A stretch of 64,000 nt of DNA from Corinectria fuckeliana (taxonomy: Eukaryota > Ascomycota > Sordariomycetes > Hypocreales > Nectriaceae), in assembly GCA_019137255.1 (NCBI GenBank), contig WPDH01000004.1:186001-250000 (forward strand), read 5' to 3'. Positions 34,984 to 46,015 of the stretch are shown here, piece by piece. A program made the translations under genes and the position numbers. Positions within the stretch are counted from its first letter, which is position 1, and the number at the start of each line of letters is the position of its first letter. The notes under the pieces are model-generated. The model ran no database searches. It was not told the DNA's origin and worked only from the letters and a program-made list of their open reading frames with translations.

Positions 34984-36018
34984 CTACAGATACTCTACAT
35001 CCACCCAAGGCTCATTCTTATAATCGGCGCCTAGGATTTCAGTCGCTTCGATCGGAGCGGTAAGCTGGCTGCTGAAGTTTGCCCTCACGCCTTCAGCTCC
35101 CGGGCCCTTGTTCTTGTACTCGCGGTAGACGATGCTGTCCACGCTTTGTGTGGCGTTCCACCTAGCCCATCCCTCTGGGTGAACCACGTCTCCCAAAGCA
35201 GTCTTTTGGAACACGACCCTCGAGAATGGCCGCCATGGCCTGCCGAGGTATGTCGAGGCATTGCCGCTAGTTCCAGAGACGTTGCATTTGTTGAAGACGT
35301 AGAACGAAGTGTTTTCTTCAGAGTCCCGGCCGTTTGCAGTGATGAAACCCTTCCCTAGTGTCTCAATGTCGCAATTCTCAAACCAGGCAGCAGCTTTGAG
35401 CCCAAAGATGAAGTCGACGGCGCCGTTGATAAAAGTGTTTGCATATATCTGGCGACCTTCGTTGGCGTAGACGGTGTCCTGCCAGCCCTCGAATCTGCAT
35501 CCGTAGAAACCGAGGTCCGTTGCTTGAGCGCTCAAAGCGAGAGCCTGCCCCTTGGTCGCCGCAGCGCCAAAAGTGTTGGCAATATTCAAGTTGTAAATCT
35601 TGACTCCGGGAGACCAAAGCCGAAGGGTTGCAGTCTCGTCATTTTTCGTAATGTTGGGAGAGTGTCGGGAGACGTTGTTTGTCAGGGTCACTTGGTTGTC
35701 GAGGTATGATCGCGTGTCGCAGGTGTATCCTTGGATGGTGAGTGGACCGAGGAGGGGGGCGATGTACACCTGCTCTTGATAAGTCCCCGGAAGCACGAAT
35801 ATCACCTGCTCCTCGGTGCCGTTTTTCAAGGCGGCAACAGCTTCACCAATGGTCGTGAAGCTGTCTGAGAATTCTCCGGATCCGTCGACGACGAGGGCGC
35901 CGGAAGCAGGCTGAGTGCGAGCTTGTCGACTATCGCATGATTCGGCCAAAGTGCTGGAAAGACAGCTGGCTAGTATCAGAAGCGCCCGTGCAAACATTTT
36001 ATCGAAATTGACCATCAA
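34984..36018 (-). CDS. Pectin methylesterase, CE8 family
   Basis: One exon of 344 residues with a signal peptide (RALLILASCLSSTLA). The right-handed beta-helix family signatures are all present: GQALALS (157-163), FEGWQDTVY with the catalytic Asp 181, NGAVDFIFG with Asp 202, and YLGRPWRP with Arg 260. It would remove methyl esters from homogalacturonan outside the cell, releasing methanol and making pectin accessible to lyases. The second residue is also Met, so the start may be 36015. It diverges from the Zn2Cys6 regulator gene starting at 36744. Confidence 0.95.
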   Translation of the reverse strand: MMVNFDKMFARALLILASCLSSTLAESCDSRQARTQPASGALVVDGSGEFSDSFTTIGEAVAALKNGTEEQVIFVLPGTYQEQVYIAPLLGPLTIQGYTCDTRSYLDNQVTLTNNVSRHSPNITKNDETATLRLWSPGVKIYNLNIANTFGAAATKGQALALSAQATDLGFYGCRFEGWQDTVYANEGRQIYANTFINGAVDFIFGLKAAAWFENCDIETLGKGFITANGRDSEENTSFYVFNKCNVSGTSGNASTYLGRPWRPFSRVVFQKTALGDVVHPEGWARWNATQSVDSIVYREYKNKGPGAEGVRANFSSQLTAPIEATEILGADYKNEPWVDVEYL

Positions 36019-36743
36019 GGCGAAACTGAGTTCAGAGGATTATGGAACGAAGACGACATCTCGTACGAAACGAATGGATATTTAAACAAGACATCATCTG
36101 GGCTCTAGTAAAAGACACATCCACCGGTTAATAAGGGGCACTTGGTCTGAGTTCACGACAATCCCTGTGTCTGTTTCGAGTAGACCATATAGTACTACAG
36201 GCCACAAGGGTTGGAAAGGTTATTTGTCTAGCCGCCCCATATCAGTACAAGGGATCGCACTCACCTCTCTATGATGTATGCACTACATAATGGCTGTAGG
36301 TTGAGTAACAAATAGGAGCCATTTCTTAGCATCACGGATCCTATGAGAGCATCTATACAGAGCCATTATAGAGCATGTATGCAAGAACTTGAGCAATTAA
36401 CCTTTCCAACCCTCGCGGCCTGTACCTTGGCTAGAGTCGATGCATACGTACTAGCTACGTAGGCAAGTAAGCTAGGTAGTATGATCCCGGATGGCCCGTA
36501 GTGGAACATTCCACCAATCAACGGTGGACCACGATGATATCATAGTACTTCGTATGTACTCCGTACAGTAGACACGGTACTCTGTCTCGAAACTCAAGTG
36601 AGATCTTAGTCAGCGTGCGTGGCCTCCAGATCACCCCATCTTTACATTTATCAGCGTTGCTTCCGCAGAAGGTGAGCCACTTACCCTGCCTTGTCTTCCC
36701 CCACGCCGAGTTGTAACGTCCAGGAGTCAATTGCGCAGCTAAA
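36019..36743. other. Divergent promoter region, PME / Zn2Cys6 regulator
   Basis: 725 bp between two start codons on opposite strands. No coding frame is evident. A TATA-like element for the PME side is at 36078-36086. Confidence 0.5.
36078..36086 (-). promoter_or_regulatory. TATA-like element upstream of PME
   Basis: TTTAAATAT on the minus strand, 60 bp before the PME ATG at 36018. By-eye call. Confidence 0.35.
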
Positions 36744-38535
36744 ATGCTGCAACACAAAGCTCGGAAGGTTCGTCTTACCGCAATTCCTGTTTTAACTGCC
36801 ACCGCTTGCTGTAACCAAGCACTAACATACTCCTGACCAGGCGTGCGACCTTTGCTATCGCAGGAGGATCAAGTGCGACGCACAAAAGCCCCGATGCTCT
36901 AATTGCATACTGCATGACTCAATCTGTGCTTTTGGAGCTACAAGCCGCAAAGCGCGGGCTAGGCGTCAGGAATCGGGCGAAGACATTGCAGTTCTGCGAT
37001 TGCGAGTAGAGCGTCTCGAATCAAGTCTTGGCCGGGCTCTGAAGAGGATCGAGGAGCTTCAAAGCCCTGTACCGAGATGGGACAAGGCTCCAGACCTTCC
37101 AACTGCCTCAGCCCACGCTGCCGACCTCCAGGAAGATCAGGTCGACCTGGTCCAAAAAGAGCTTCCTGATGCACGCATGGAACTGCCACCACTTCAAGAA
37201 GTCCTGTCTGCGACGGAAGCTTACCTCACAACGCTGAACGCCGTTCTTCCGCTGTTCCATCCCGGTCGGTTACTGCAATCCATCAACAACTGGTACGCAC
37301 ATCCTGGTCGAAGAGAGCGTACAACATGGGCAGCAATTAACGTGGTTCTCGCGCTGGCTCATCGTCAAATACCTCCCGATGAAGCGGCACTGAGTGAGAG
37401 CGCGGCGTTTTACCTGCACAACGCCCAGACAGTACTTTCCGAGGTCATCATGGGTGACGCTGATCTTCTCAACGTCCAGATCCTCATTGGAATGGTCATG
37501 CTCTTTCAGGGTACACAAGATCTTAAGCCCGCGACGATGCTGATTGCCATTGCTTTACGTCTGGCGCACGAGTTGGGGCTGCATACTCGAAGAGCTGAGT
37601 ACCTCGACACTTCCCATGTATTGGAACGGGACCGAGTCTTTTGGATAGCATACCTCCTTGATAGAGATATTAGCTTGCGCACAAGTCAGCCGCCTGTACA
37701 ACGCGAGGCCGATATCGACCTTGAGTGGCCGTCAGCCGAGCCCGAAGATGGAGCTGGAAACGTGACCGATGCCGACGGTACTTTTCCATTCAACTTTCTT
37801 CGATGCCGCGTACGGCTTGCTCAGATCCAAGGTGAAGTCTACGACTTCATGGTTGCATCTCGTGCCGGGACCATGGACAACTACCAGCGAGACGAGAATA
37901 TAGTTCGTCTAAACCATATGCTGGACGATTGGACCTCTGGTATACCGCCACCGTTCCGACCCAGCTCTGTACTGCAAGCTGGACAGCCAAACCTGTGCAG
38001 AAGCTTTGCAGTCCTCTACTCCACTCATCTTGCCTGTCGGACTCAGGTTTACCGAGCTCATGCCATGGCGTCGCGCTGGACGCAGAGCCTACTGAGTTTT
38101 GGCACAACAGTTACGCAACAAGGACATATTGTTCCAGTGCCCCTGCCAACGCCATCATTACAGGATTGGGAGAAACTTGTAGACGAAACTCGTTGGTGTA
38201 TGCGGCTGTTTTGGGGCGTAGAACGAAGAGACCAGGCGTTCATCTGGTTAGAGAACTGCTTGTATCATTGATATTAGGATGGCAGCTGACCTTCTACATT
38301 TTCTAGGATGACCGCGTGCACATGTATCTCTGGATCAGTCTGTTTGACAGCCAACATCATGTTTGAGCCATGCCACGCGAGTGTGGAACACGACCTGTCA
38401 TTAGTGAATCTGTCCATTTCCCTCTTGGAAGATCTGATACAGCAAACAGGGCACGAGCCTCTGAAAGATCTACGAGACGTATGCGAAAAGCTCTTGCGTT
38501 ATGCTTGTGCATTATCGTCTAGGGCTGACGTTTAG
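36744..38535 (+). CDS. Zn2Cys6 transcription factor (fungal_trans type)
   Basis: Exons 36744-36767, 36841-38246 and 38307-38535 give 552 residues. The tiny first exon ends RK and joins to ACDLCYRRRIKC, completing the zinc cluster C-x2-C-x6-C-x6-C-x2-C-x6-C. A coiled-coil follows (LRLRVERLESSLGRALKRIEE), then a middle homology region (PF04082-like) with LRLAHELGLHTRR and RDRVFWIAYLLDRDISLRTSQPP. The last intron keeps the frame through IW-MTACTC. Its position beside PME, with a shared promoter region, and near the rhamnogalacturonan lyase makes a role in pectin-related regulation possible, but nothing in the sequence proves it. The first donor is an uncommon GTTCGT. Confidence 0.85.
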
Positions 38536-39063
38536 CATGGCACCTTTTGTTTCCTTTGTGAGCGGGACGCGGGTTTCCTCGGGAGATGCTCGCCATGACA
38601 GGAGCGGACGTTGTGCACTCAAAAAGCCACAACTAAGCCCAAACATCTAAGCGGTTTACCACATAGTACGCTTTGTGCTGCATTTGATAGTGGTATCTAT
38701 CTGCATGCGACTATCGTGGCGGCGGCTACTAGTTTTCCACCTGCGTCTAGCTCTGCGGCAAGTTCTTGCAAGAAGCCGAATTTGTCGCTGGAATGTTTTT
38801 TCCAACGCTCTAGGTAATTTTCATGATACTATCGTCGTCGGTTTGCTCTGGAAAAAAAGGCACGAGGCATGGCAATGGTGCAATGGAAATGTTTGTCGGG
38901 GGACAAGTTGATTAATTTGTCCTTCTTAGTCCGATCCTATGGTCTCTCCTTAGTAGAACCACTGGGACAGAAAAGCTATAGGCAAGCAAAATGTAGCCGA
39001 ACCCACCCTAGCCCCGGTTCACTGTCTCAAGCTCTGTCAGTTTACTGGACAACAACGTCCTAA
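38536..39063. other. Intergenic region between convergent genes
   Basis: 528 bp between the regulator stop and the dehydrogenase stop. No feature was recognised. Confidence 0.5.
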
Positions 39064-40010
39064 CTACATGTCGACGCCATTCAGAGATACCCTCAGGAGA
39101 GATGATGTCTGGATCTCTTCCGCCCGAGCCTTGAGTTCTTCCACATCCCAATTCGCCCAGACAAACTTGTTCCTCAGAAATGTAGCTTCATCCGACGCAA
39201 TCCACACAAGGAAGTGTGCAGGCAACTCCACTGTAAGGTGTGTTAGTATCTTACGCAGCGCATCCATCCGCCTGATGGCATGAAAATGGAAGAGCATATA
39301 CCTGTGTCTAGTCCCACGGGGATATTTGGGTTGATCTCCGTACCAACGATGCCTGGTTGGATGCTAACGACGTGAATATTCGGGTTCTCGGAAGCATAGT
39401 ACTCCATCATCTTCAGCGCCGCTGCTTTTGCGGCTGCGTAGCTCCACACTCCTGGCACTTCCGGAAGAGGAGACCAGTGACTGATGGCACTTCCTGTGTT
39501 GAGGAGCTTTGCGCCAGGAGCCGCCAGCGGGGTAAACACCTGCAGGGCGTTGAAAGAGCCCATGAGGTTGATCTCGAAAGATCGCCGGACCTCTGACTCG
39601 GGGTAGTCGATTACCGCAGCCTCCTTTGGAAGAATACCGGCGTTGTTAAGGAATATGTCAATCTTGCCGCCGATTTTCGCCACAATGGCAGCCAGAGCGG
39701 CCTCGATGGACGTGCGATTGGTGACGTCGCCCGTTTGCAGGACCACATGAGTCGAAGGGTTGGCTTCCGTGATTGCCGCCCCAGCAGTCTGGAGGCGGTC
39801 GATCCTACGCCCTATGATGGAGACGGATTTGGCGCCGGCTTGGGCGAAGGCAATGGCGGCGGCCTTTCCGATGCCCGTTCCTCCGCCGGTGATGACGACG
39901 CTCTTCCCAGCTGCTGAAACCTCCGGCCTCGTGGGCAAGATGGCTGGGTAAGGCTTATTGTGCCATGTTTCGGTAAATGAGACGAAACTTTTCAGAGGAG
40001 GGGACGCCAT
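39064..40010 (-). CDS. Short-chain dehydrogenase/reductase (SDR)
   Basis: Two exons (40010-39302, 39230-39064) give 291 residues. The NAD(P)-binding motif TGGGTGIG is at 41-48, NNAG at 123-126, and the catalytic Ser 175, Tyr 192 and Lys 196 (YAAAK) are all present, making it a classical SDR. The intron has a GTATAT donor and a GATACTAACAC branch site and joins GLDT-VELPAHF in frame. The substrate is unknown. A C-terminal WANWDVEELKARAEEI is typical of fungal SDRs of this size. It could serve the neighbouring aromatic or sugar pathways, but the link is only positional. Confidence 0.9.
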
Positions 40011-41649
40011 GGTGAGTGTTGGATGCGCAGTGGGACAGCGAGGAGAGTGTTGGATGACAGTGAGGAGAGTGTTCTGTCTGGAAGATGGCCAACCACACCG
40101 CCTATGCGGATTGTTGGCTCTTTATATAATTATGTCTATAAAAAGTTTGCTCTTGCGAGCCTCTACTGATTGCTAAGCTGTTCCTTAATCCATGCTTCCG
40201 CGGAAGGGAATTAGTAAAGACGTAATAACGGAGTGACAAACCACCCTTCCGCGGAATGTTACGACCCAGGTCGATGAGGATCGTTCATAGAGAGTTGTTG
40301 CCTAAGGCCATGCTCTAGATTAGAGAAAAATCGGCGTCCTCTGTAAAAGAAAATAAGGGTTGTCGGCCCAAAAAAGGCAACTTCATAATTAGACACGTGG
40401 GCCCCAGGCTTTTGGAGTACTCCGTTCTCCTCATACAATTCCTATCATAGCAAGCATAGTCATATCTAGCAAGGTAAGCTCCCACGTAACTATTTTGCTT
40501 CAAAAACAGGACGCACTTAGACACTTATTCCTTCATACTGACATTTAGACAACAACAATAACCGAGCTGGGAGCCCGGAGCTCGGCCCTTCCGGACATGT
40601 GAAACACCAAAAACTGGGAACCCAAGGGCCGAAGTGTGGTACCCCACACGGCTCACCGCTGTACTCAAGCCGCCCAGGGCACGCCTCTGGGTTCGCCAGG
40701 GGGATGCTCTCCGATGTACTGCCGATTGCATGATAACGACCCGAATCCCAATCTACCCTTGTGTACCTTTCTCCTTACGCACACTCTGCCTTGAGGAATT
40801 ACATTCCCTATAGATGCCGCGGAGAAAGTATGGACGCTTCCCTAGGGGCATATGGCCCTGCGGATCGGAGTAGAGTAGATCACTGTAGACAAGACAGATG
40901 TAGGTTTCTGTCAAGTAGCAACAGATAGAACAGACTCGAACGTTGTCTGACTTCATCAATTGATCAATCAACCTGGCCTTGGAGCTCTTGAATGTATGTG
41001 CCATCATTAATATGTCAGAGCCGGATCGTCTCATCCCAAGAGGCTGAGGCCAGAATCCTGGGCAAAATGGAAATGTGGCACGCAGACGTGGTGCGGACTG
41101 GTGGAGGCAGCTGTTTCGCTGGAGACTAGGGTCGTCGAGGGGCTAACTACATCTAACCTACGATGCAGGTATGTTGAGGTGCGAAGTGATGCTTATGTAG
41201 TTTGGATGTCCGTGGAAAGGGGGTCAGCTATACAGCTTTCCTTTGGTTGATCTACAAAGCAGAAGCAGAATAATCACGACATAATCACCGGGGGCTTCAT
41301 CGGGCAGGCAGGACGCTGGAGAGTGGGAGTCTTAGATTGAACAACACACTCCAGCTCTGTCTGAGTGATAGCCCACTGCCAAGTAACACCAGGCCTACGA
41401 CGCATCGGAAATGGCCCGTGCCGTGAGGAGGGCCATGATTCCGTCCATGGGTGGAAATAAGGACATCTTGTATCTAAGATAGACTGAGCCAAGTGGTTCT
41501 AACCACAAATCCAATTGCACGTTAGGCTATACGCCCTTAGTTGTTGTTCCCCCCGTCTATAGGTCCCCCGTCTATAAGTAATCGACCTCACACCCAAGTT
41601 CCAAAGAACTAGTCGTGGGAACTAAAATACTGGCCGGGTCAAATTCACT
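40011..41649. other. Intergenic region, SDR promoter and no recognised gene
   Basis: 1.64 kb. Near the SDR start it holds a TATA-like element (40121-40130). The remainder has only short frames without recognisable content. Confidence 0.5.
40121..40130 (-). promoter_or_regulatory. TATA box candidate, SDR gene
   Basis: ATTATATAAA on the minus strand, 111 bp before the ATG at 40010. Confidence 0.4.
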
Positions 41650-42672
41650 CTAAGCCTCTCTTCTTTGCAAAGCCTCCCTTACTATCTCGACCTCGCCAGC
41701 AGTACCACAAACCAGTCCTGCTCGCTCGTCGCAGTGCCCAACTACCCTTTCAAGTATTCTCTTGCCGTCAGTGGGATCAACAGCCTGGCCGCCAGCGCAC
41801 TCAACAACAAGCGCTACTGGACATAGCTCGTAGAGTCTCCGAAGCTTCGCCTCGCTCGCACCGGTGACTGGGGAGACATACACTCCGTGTCCCTTGACGA
41901 GGGCATGTACCACGTCAGGAATGAGCCCGCCAGAGTATCGCAAGGTATACTTCTCTTGCACAAACCGCGTGATGAGGTCCATGTATTGGGGGTCCTCGGC
42001 GGCGGCGCGCAGGTTTGCTGGAGCAAAGTAACGGTTCTTGAATGGTGGTTTCGCAAGCTGGACGTTGGAACGGACCACCTCACACTTGGTCGTATCATCT
42101 CCATTCAGACCAACCTCGAAGCAGATGTCCTTCGTTCCGGGAACACGCAGTGCAACGACGGCTGTCGTGCGTGGTCCGTAGACTCCGAGAACGGAAGCTA
42201 CCTGCTTCTTCGCCGGGTCCTGGTTGAGCGCCGAGACGCCATCCCAAACGCCAATAATCGTGCCGACCGTCCAGTTTGACGCAATGATGGAGCTACCGTC
42301 GAGGGGATCGAAGGCGACCGTGTATTGCTCCGAAAGGGAATCCGGCGCCGGGGTTTCTTCATTCTGACGCGCCGGGCGCTCAACAGGGTCCTCCTCGCTG
42401 CTAGCAGTGAAGATTGTCGGGCATTTGGCCGCAGTGTCCCGGACGATGTTCTCGGCTAGAACGTCGACGTTGAGCTGCTCGTCGCCAAATGCGTTCGAGG
42501 ACCCAACATGGGAGACCTTGGAGGATCTCAACGCTTTGCCAATCTCGGCCACGCCACTCAGCAGCGCTGGGATGACGACGGTATAAAGGGATTTGCGAGA
42601 TTCCGGATGCTCTAGGGATTGGAGCCACGGGAGTAGCTCCATGCCTTGTCCGTTTACCTCTGCGATAGTCAT
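41650..42672 (-). CDS. Class I fructose-1,6-/sedoheptulose-1,7-bisphosphatase-like protein
   Basis: One exon from the ATG at 42672 gives 340 residues. The metal-binding motif DPLDGSS is at 122-128, with acidic residues at SSEEDP upstream and LRYSGGLIPDVVHALVKG downstream as in FBPase/SBPase. The protein is closer in general look to sedoheptulose-bisphosphatase-type members than to the canonical fungal gluconeogenic FBPase. It would dephosphorylate a sugar bisphosphate. Some ascomycetes carry such extra copies; their role is not well defined. It has no intron and no obvious targeting signal. Confidence 0.85.
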   Translation of the reverse strand: MTIAEVNGQGMELLPWLQSLEHPESRKSLYTVVIPALLSGVAEIGKALRSSKVSHVGSSNAFGDEQLNVDVLAENIVRDTAAKCPTIFTASSEEDPVERPARQNEETPAPDSLSEQYTVAFDPLDGSSIIASNWTVGTIIGVWDGVSALNQDPAKKQVASVLGVYGPRTTAVVALRVPGTKDICFEVGLNGDDTTKCEVVRSNVQLAKPPFKNRYFAPANLRAAAEDPQYMDLITRFVQEKYTLRYSGGLIPDVVHALVKGHGVYVSPVTGASEAKLRRLYELCPVALVVECAGGQAVDPTDGKRILERVVGHCDERAGLVCGTAGEVEIVREALQRREA

Positions 42673-43772
42673 TGTGCACCTGTGTTGCAACAATTCGCGA
42701 TGGAAGTCACGAGTAGGTGGTGGGTGGGTTCTGCTCGAGGAGGCTTTTCAGAAATTGACTCACTTGTCATGGCGGTCAGATGGAGCCTCTTGTGGAACCG
42801 TGGACCTAGTCAAAATAGGAACTAGTTCAGGTTGTCCGTTATCTGGATCCCAGGCTTTATTCGCTACAGTCATCCAAGCTCCATCATAATCGTCCTTTTA
42901 CGTTGTTCATGTAAAGATCGAGAACAGTCACCCGCTTCGTGGTGTGCGGGCAAAACCAACTGACGCTGACAAACGGCACACCGGATGATGTCAAGAACAA
43001 GGGCGACGATTTGCAAAACAACTCAGCCTACCTCTGCTGTATACTGTAATTAGGTGCTAGAGGAGAGGTAAAGTGTCCGTTGAGTTGTTTTGATTCTATA
43101 GGGAGAGGCAGTATATATTCTACCTCAATGCAACATGAATACTCGGCATATGATCTACAGCTAGTCTGCTTTCAAGCACGTATGTTGCCTATATTATGAG
43201 CACTTCAGACGCACAGCGCATTCAAATTGGCAGCTAATTATTTCAACATGCAGCTTCTCTATAGTCCAAATCATCAACGGTGCTACGGCCGACAATAAGA
43301 GCCTCTCGGTCAAGTTTGTAGTAGTAGCTTCAGCAAAGGTTGCAACGTACAACGTATAATGGTTTAATTTTGACTAAAGAGGAAAGCTCCTGCTTGAAGA
43401 AATCTACTTCGAAGTCCCTGAGGTTCCATTGCCTCGAACCTGTGTCCCTGACTGTGTATTTTCGATACACTCGATGGGTTGCATGTGATCGAAGCAACAA
43501 TGTCTCACCGAGCATTTAGGCTAGATGCACATTCGCTCGCAAGACGTAACACGACCCATGCAAGTTTGCGTCAAACAACACGATAGACATGAGTGTGTAG
43601 GTGAAGCGTGTGAATTTGGACTAGGCCCTGACTTATTATAGAGAGTTTGCCGTCGATGTCTTTCCCCCAAGACACAAAGTGCAGACTATGCCTCATTGGA
43701 GAATATATGCCATCTTTGGATTAAGCGTTAGCGGAGTGTTCATTCCACTTTTGCTATATTTGACAGACCTTA
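42673..43772. other. Intergenic region, no gene recognised
   Basis: 1.1 kb between the phosphatase start and the first small Cys-rich frame. Only short frames are present. Confidence 0.5.
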
Positions 43773-43928
43773 CTAATAAGTGGCCCAGCATTGCGTCCAG
43801 TCCATCTTGGGATACGCGCAATTTTTGCTTCCCTTCTGTGACTCAGAGCATCGCTCTGATTGAATGCCTGTGGTTATATACGCCCTGCAGTATGAGCAGT
43901 GATATATGTAAAGTTGCAGTGTGCACAT
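43773..43928 (-). CDS. Tiny Cys-rich protein or fragment
   Basis: 51 codons from ATG: MCTLQLYIYHCSYC, then ERCSESQKGSKNC. The Cys spacing and the opening Met-Cys-Thr resemble the next small frame at 44892-45116 and a common type of small fungal Cys-rich protein with possible zinc-binding knuckles. It may be a fragment, since the tail after the last Cys pair is short. No start signal or intron supports it further. Confidence 0.3.
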   Translation of the reverse strand: MCTLQLYIYHCSYCRAYITTGIQSERCSESQKGSKNCAYPKMDWTQCWATY

Positions 43929-44891
43929 CTCGTTTGGTTTGAATGGAGGATGAAACTTGAGTTGTGTGTTTTCTGGACCTGGCACACGGTTGATCAGAAA
44001 CGTGTTTATAGTCTGTAGGGAAGGTAAATCACGCTATTTACATATAGTGATTTCTATAATGAATAACGCTGCAAGAAAATGTAAACCTTGTAGCCTATCA
44101 TACATTTACTGTGTTGCTACCCACCGTATCATTGTCAACCGCAAACTCTACACTTTGTCACACATAGTGTGATCACCTTCTTGTCTGCTATTATTGAACT
44201 AGAACTTCTCACTTTTGAGTGAAATACTAGCCTTATCCCTACTCTGATATTGTTGTAGTTATTGTGATGGGCCATTTTGGCCCCTTGGCGTTGTAGTCGG
44301 CTTCAGCTTCTCGAAGTTGGGTGCCTACTCAAGCCCCCCCCAAAAAGGGACAACATGTCTTTTCACCTTCTGAAAATCAATTGCATATTTTTTTCTGGCT
44401 TTCTAGTTTCTGTCTTTACCCTTTCCTTCGTTGATAAAGCTGTTCTTGACCCTTGTGAGCTAATTCTAGCAGCCGAGCCCGAGTCATGCCCTTCCGATCC
44501 ATCTTCCTTGCTGACAAGAAGCTTCCTCTTTACTGCTGGGCTGTCGTTTATTAAGTGCGTTCACCAGCTTGGATTTAAATACAATTCTTTAGGAGCCGAT
44601 TTATCACAAGCGCGGATTGAGATTGCAACCTGATATAGCATGCATTCTAGGCAGTGAACTGATAAATATAATAGTGAAAAATATCTAGCCTTTACAGCTT
44701 TTACACACCATTGCATACTAAGTTATATTGTTTTTCTATATTAGCCTGTAATGTATATTCGTTTTCTCAGTCTCGTCCTTTATTCATATAATGTTATTTT
44801 GATAAGGTTTTTTTGTTAACCTTATTATTAAAACCTAGGTTGACTTAATTCTTCATTGGCCTCCAAGAACTGGGTGACTGTTTCGCCTGAC
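43929..44891. other. AT-rich intergenic region
   Basis: 960 bp, AT-rich toward the right. A 92-codon frame at 44355-44633 (plus) has a hydrophobic start but nothing recognisable and is not called. Confidence 0.45.
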
Positions 44892-45116
44892 TCAAGCACC
44901 TCCTAATCGTGTTTCCAGATCCTTCCGCTCGCACTTAGCACACAACAACAGAAGTGGCTTTTTCAGTTGAATGTCATCATTGACACATTCACATTCTTTA
45001 CCTGCTGCTTCCGCGTCGGGGCACTTCACAGTCTCTTGTTTCGTCAGAACGTGGGTCCCGCAACGACCACACATGTAGAATCGCCTTCTGAATGTGCACA
45101 TGTTCCTTGGTATCAT
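44892..45116 (-). CDS. Small Cys-rich protein (possible zinc knuckle)
   Basis: 74 codons from ATG. It opens MIPRNMCTFRRRFYMCGRCG, with CxxC pairs, then VKCPDAEAAGKECEC and a final CAKCERKDLE, so about eight Cys are arranged as CxxC-type pairs that could bind zinc. There is no signal peptide. The arrangement MCT-(x)n-YMCxxC matches the tiny frame at 43773-43928, suggesting two related copies about 1 kb apart. Function unknown. Confidence 0.4.
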   Translation of the reverse strand: MIPRNMCTFRRRFYMCGRCGTHVLTKQETVKCPDAEAAGKECECVNDDIQLKKPLLLLCAKCERKDLETRLGGA

Positions 45117-46015
45117 GGGTAAAGGTAGATCGATATACTTTACAAGAGGACGTTGCAATGCGTTGGAAAACCTGCAGCTACTCAGTAAATGCTGTCTAGA
45201 CCGCGTTTATATACTAATCTCGCCCCGGTGATGAGCAGCATAGTATCAGAAGTCGTGAATCCCACTGTACAGCATATTTACCACTTCAATGTGATTCACG
45301 GCTCCAAAGCTTAGTTCGCCAATTCCTTTAGGTGTCTTCTCACAGGTGTTACAGGCAAGATATGTCTTTGTGATTCGCTGTTGCTCTGATTTCGTCCAGG
45401 TACTGATCTCACCGTCATGGCTAGTTGAACTGGGCTTTAATATCTAAGGCAGCGGCCAAGTCTAGGATATATCTTTCCCTAAGTACGGTAAAAATATCTA
45501 GACGACCGCTTTATACTGGCTTTAACATTCTCGTTAACTGTCAATCAATTTCTAAAGCGCCGTATGACATTGATCTTGGTTTATAGTTTGTCCTGCTGTC
45601 ATATGCGATCACACATTCGAAACCACCATTGTTTATACTCTTGTTTGCTCCTGATCTAACCCTCTTAAACTTCCATCTCAACTAACGTCTTCCTTGTATT
45701 CTACTAAGCACATGAGTAGTTATGATTGCTAGCTAGGCTTGCCTCAGCCCAGGTCGTCACTTACTGCAGCTAAGATCACGTTAACTAGATGTTCGGATTG
45801 TCAGCCGAACGATCGTGGGAAGCAGTGAAAGCAACTTTGAAAGATAAGTACTGCAATATTCAGAAATCCGTTTAATCGCTGAACCCCCCAGCCTAGTTTG
45901 CAAAATGCCATTACCGACAATGGTCTTCACAAGACATTACTAGATTCTCTTCCTCACATGCCCTGCAACTCAAGCCATTGCCATGAATCATATAATCATT
46001 ATCCACTCCATTTCT
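45117..46015. other. Intergenic region, no gene recognised
   Basis: 900 bp, AT-rich, no recognisable feature. Confidence 0.5.

Noticed and set aside
43679..43942. 87-codon plus frame with membrane-like segment
   Set aside because: Starts with GTG and is antisense to the better Cys-rich frame.
44355..44633. 92-codon plus-strand frame with a hydrophobic start
   Set aside because: No motif, no splice or promoter support, and it lies in AT-rich DNA.
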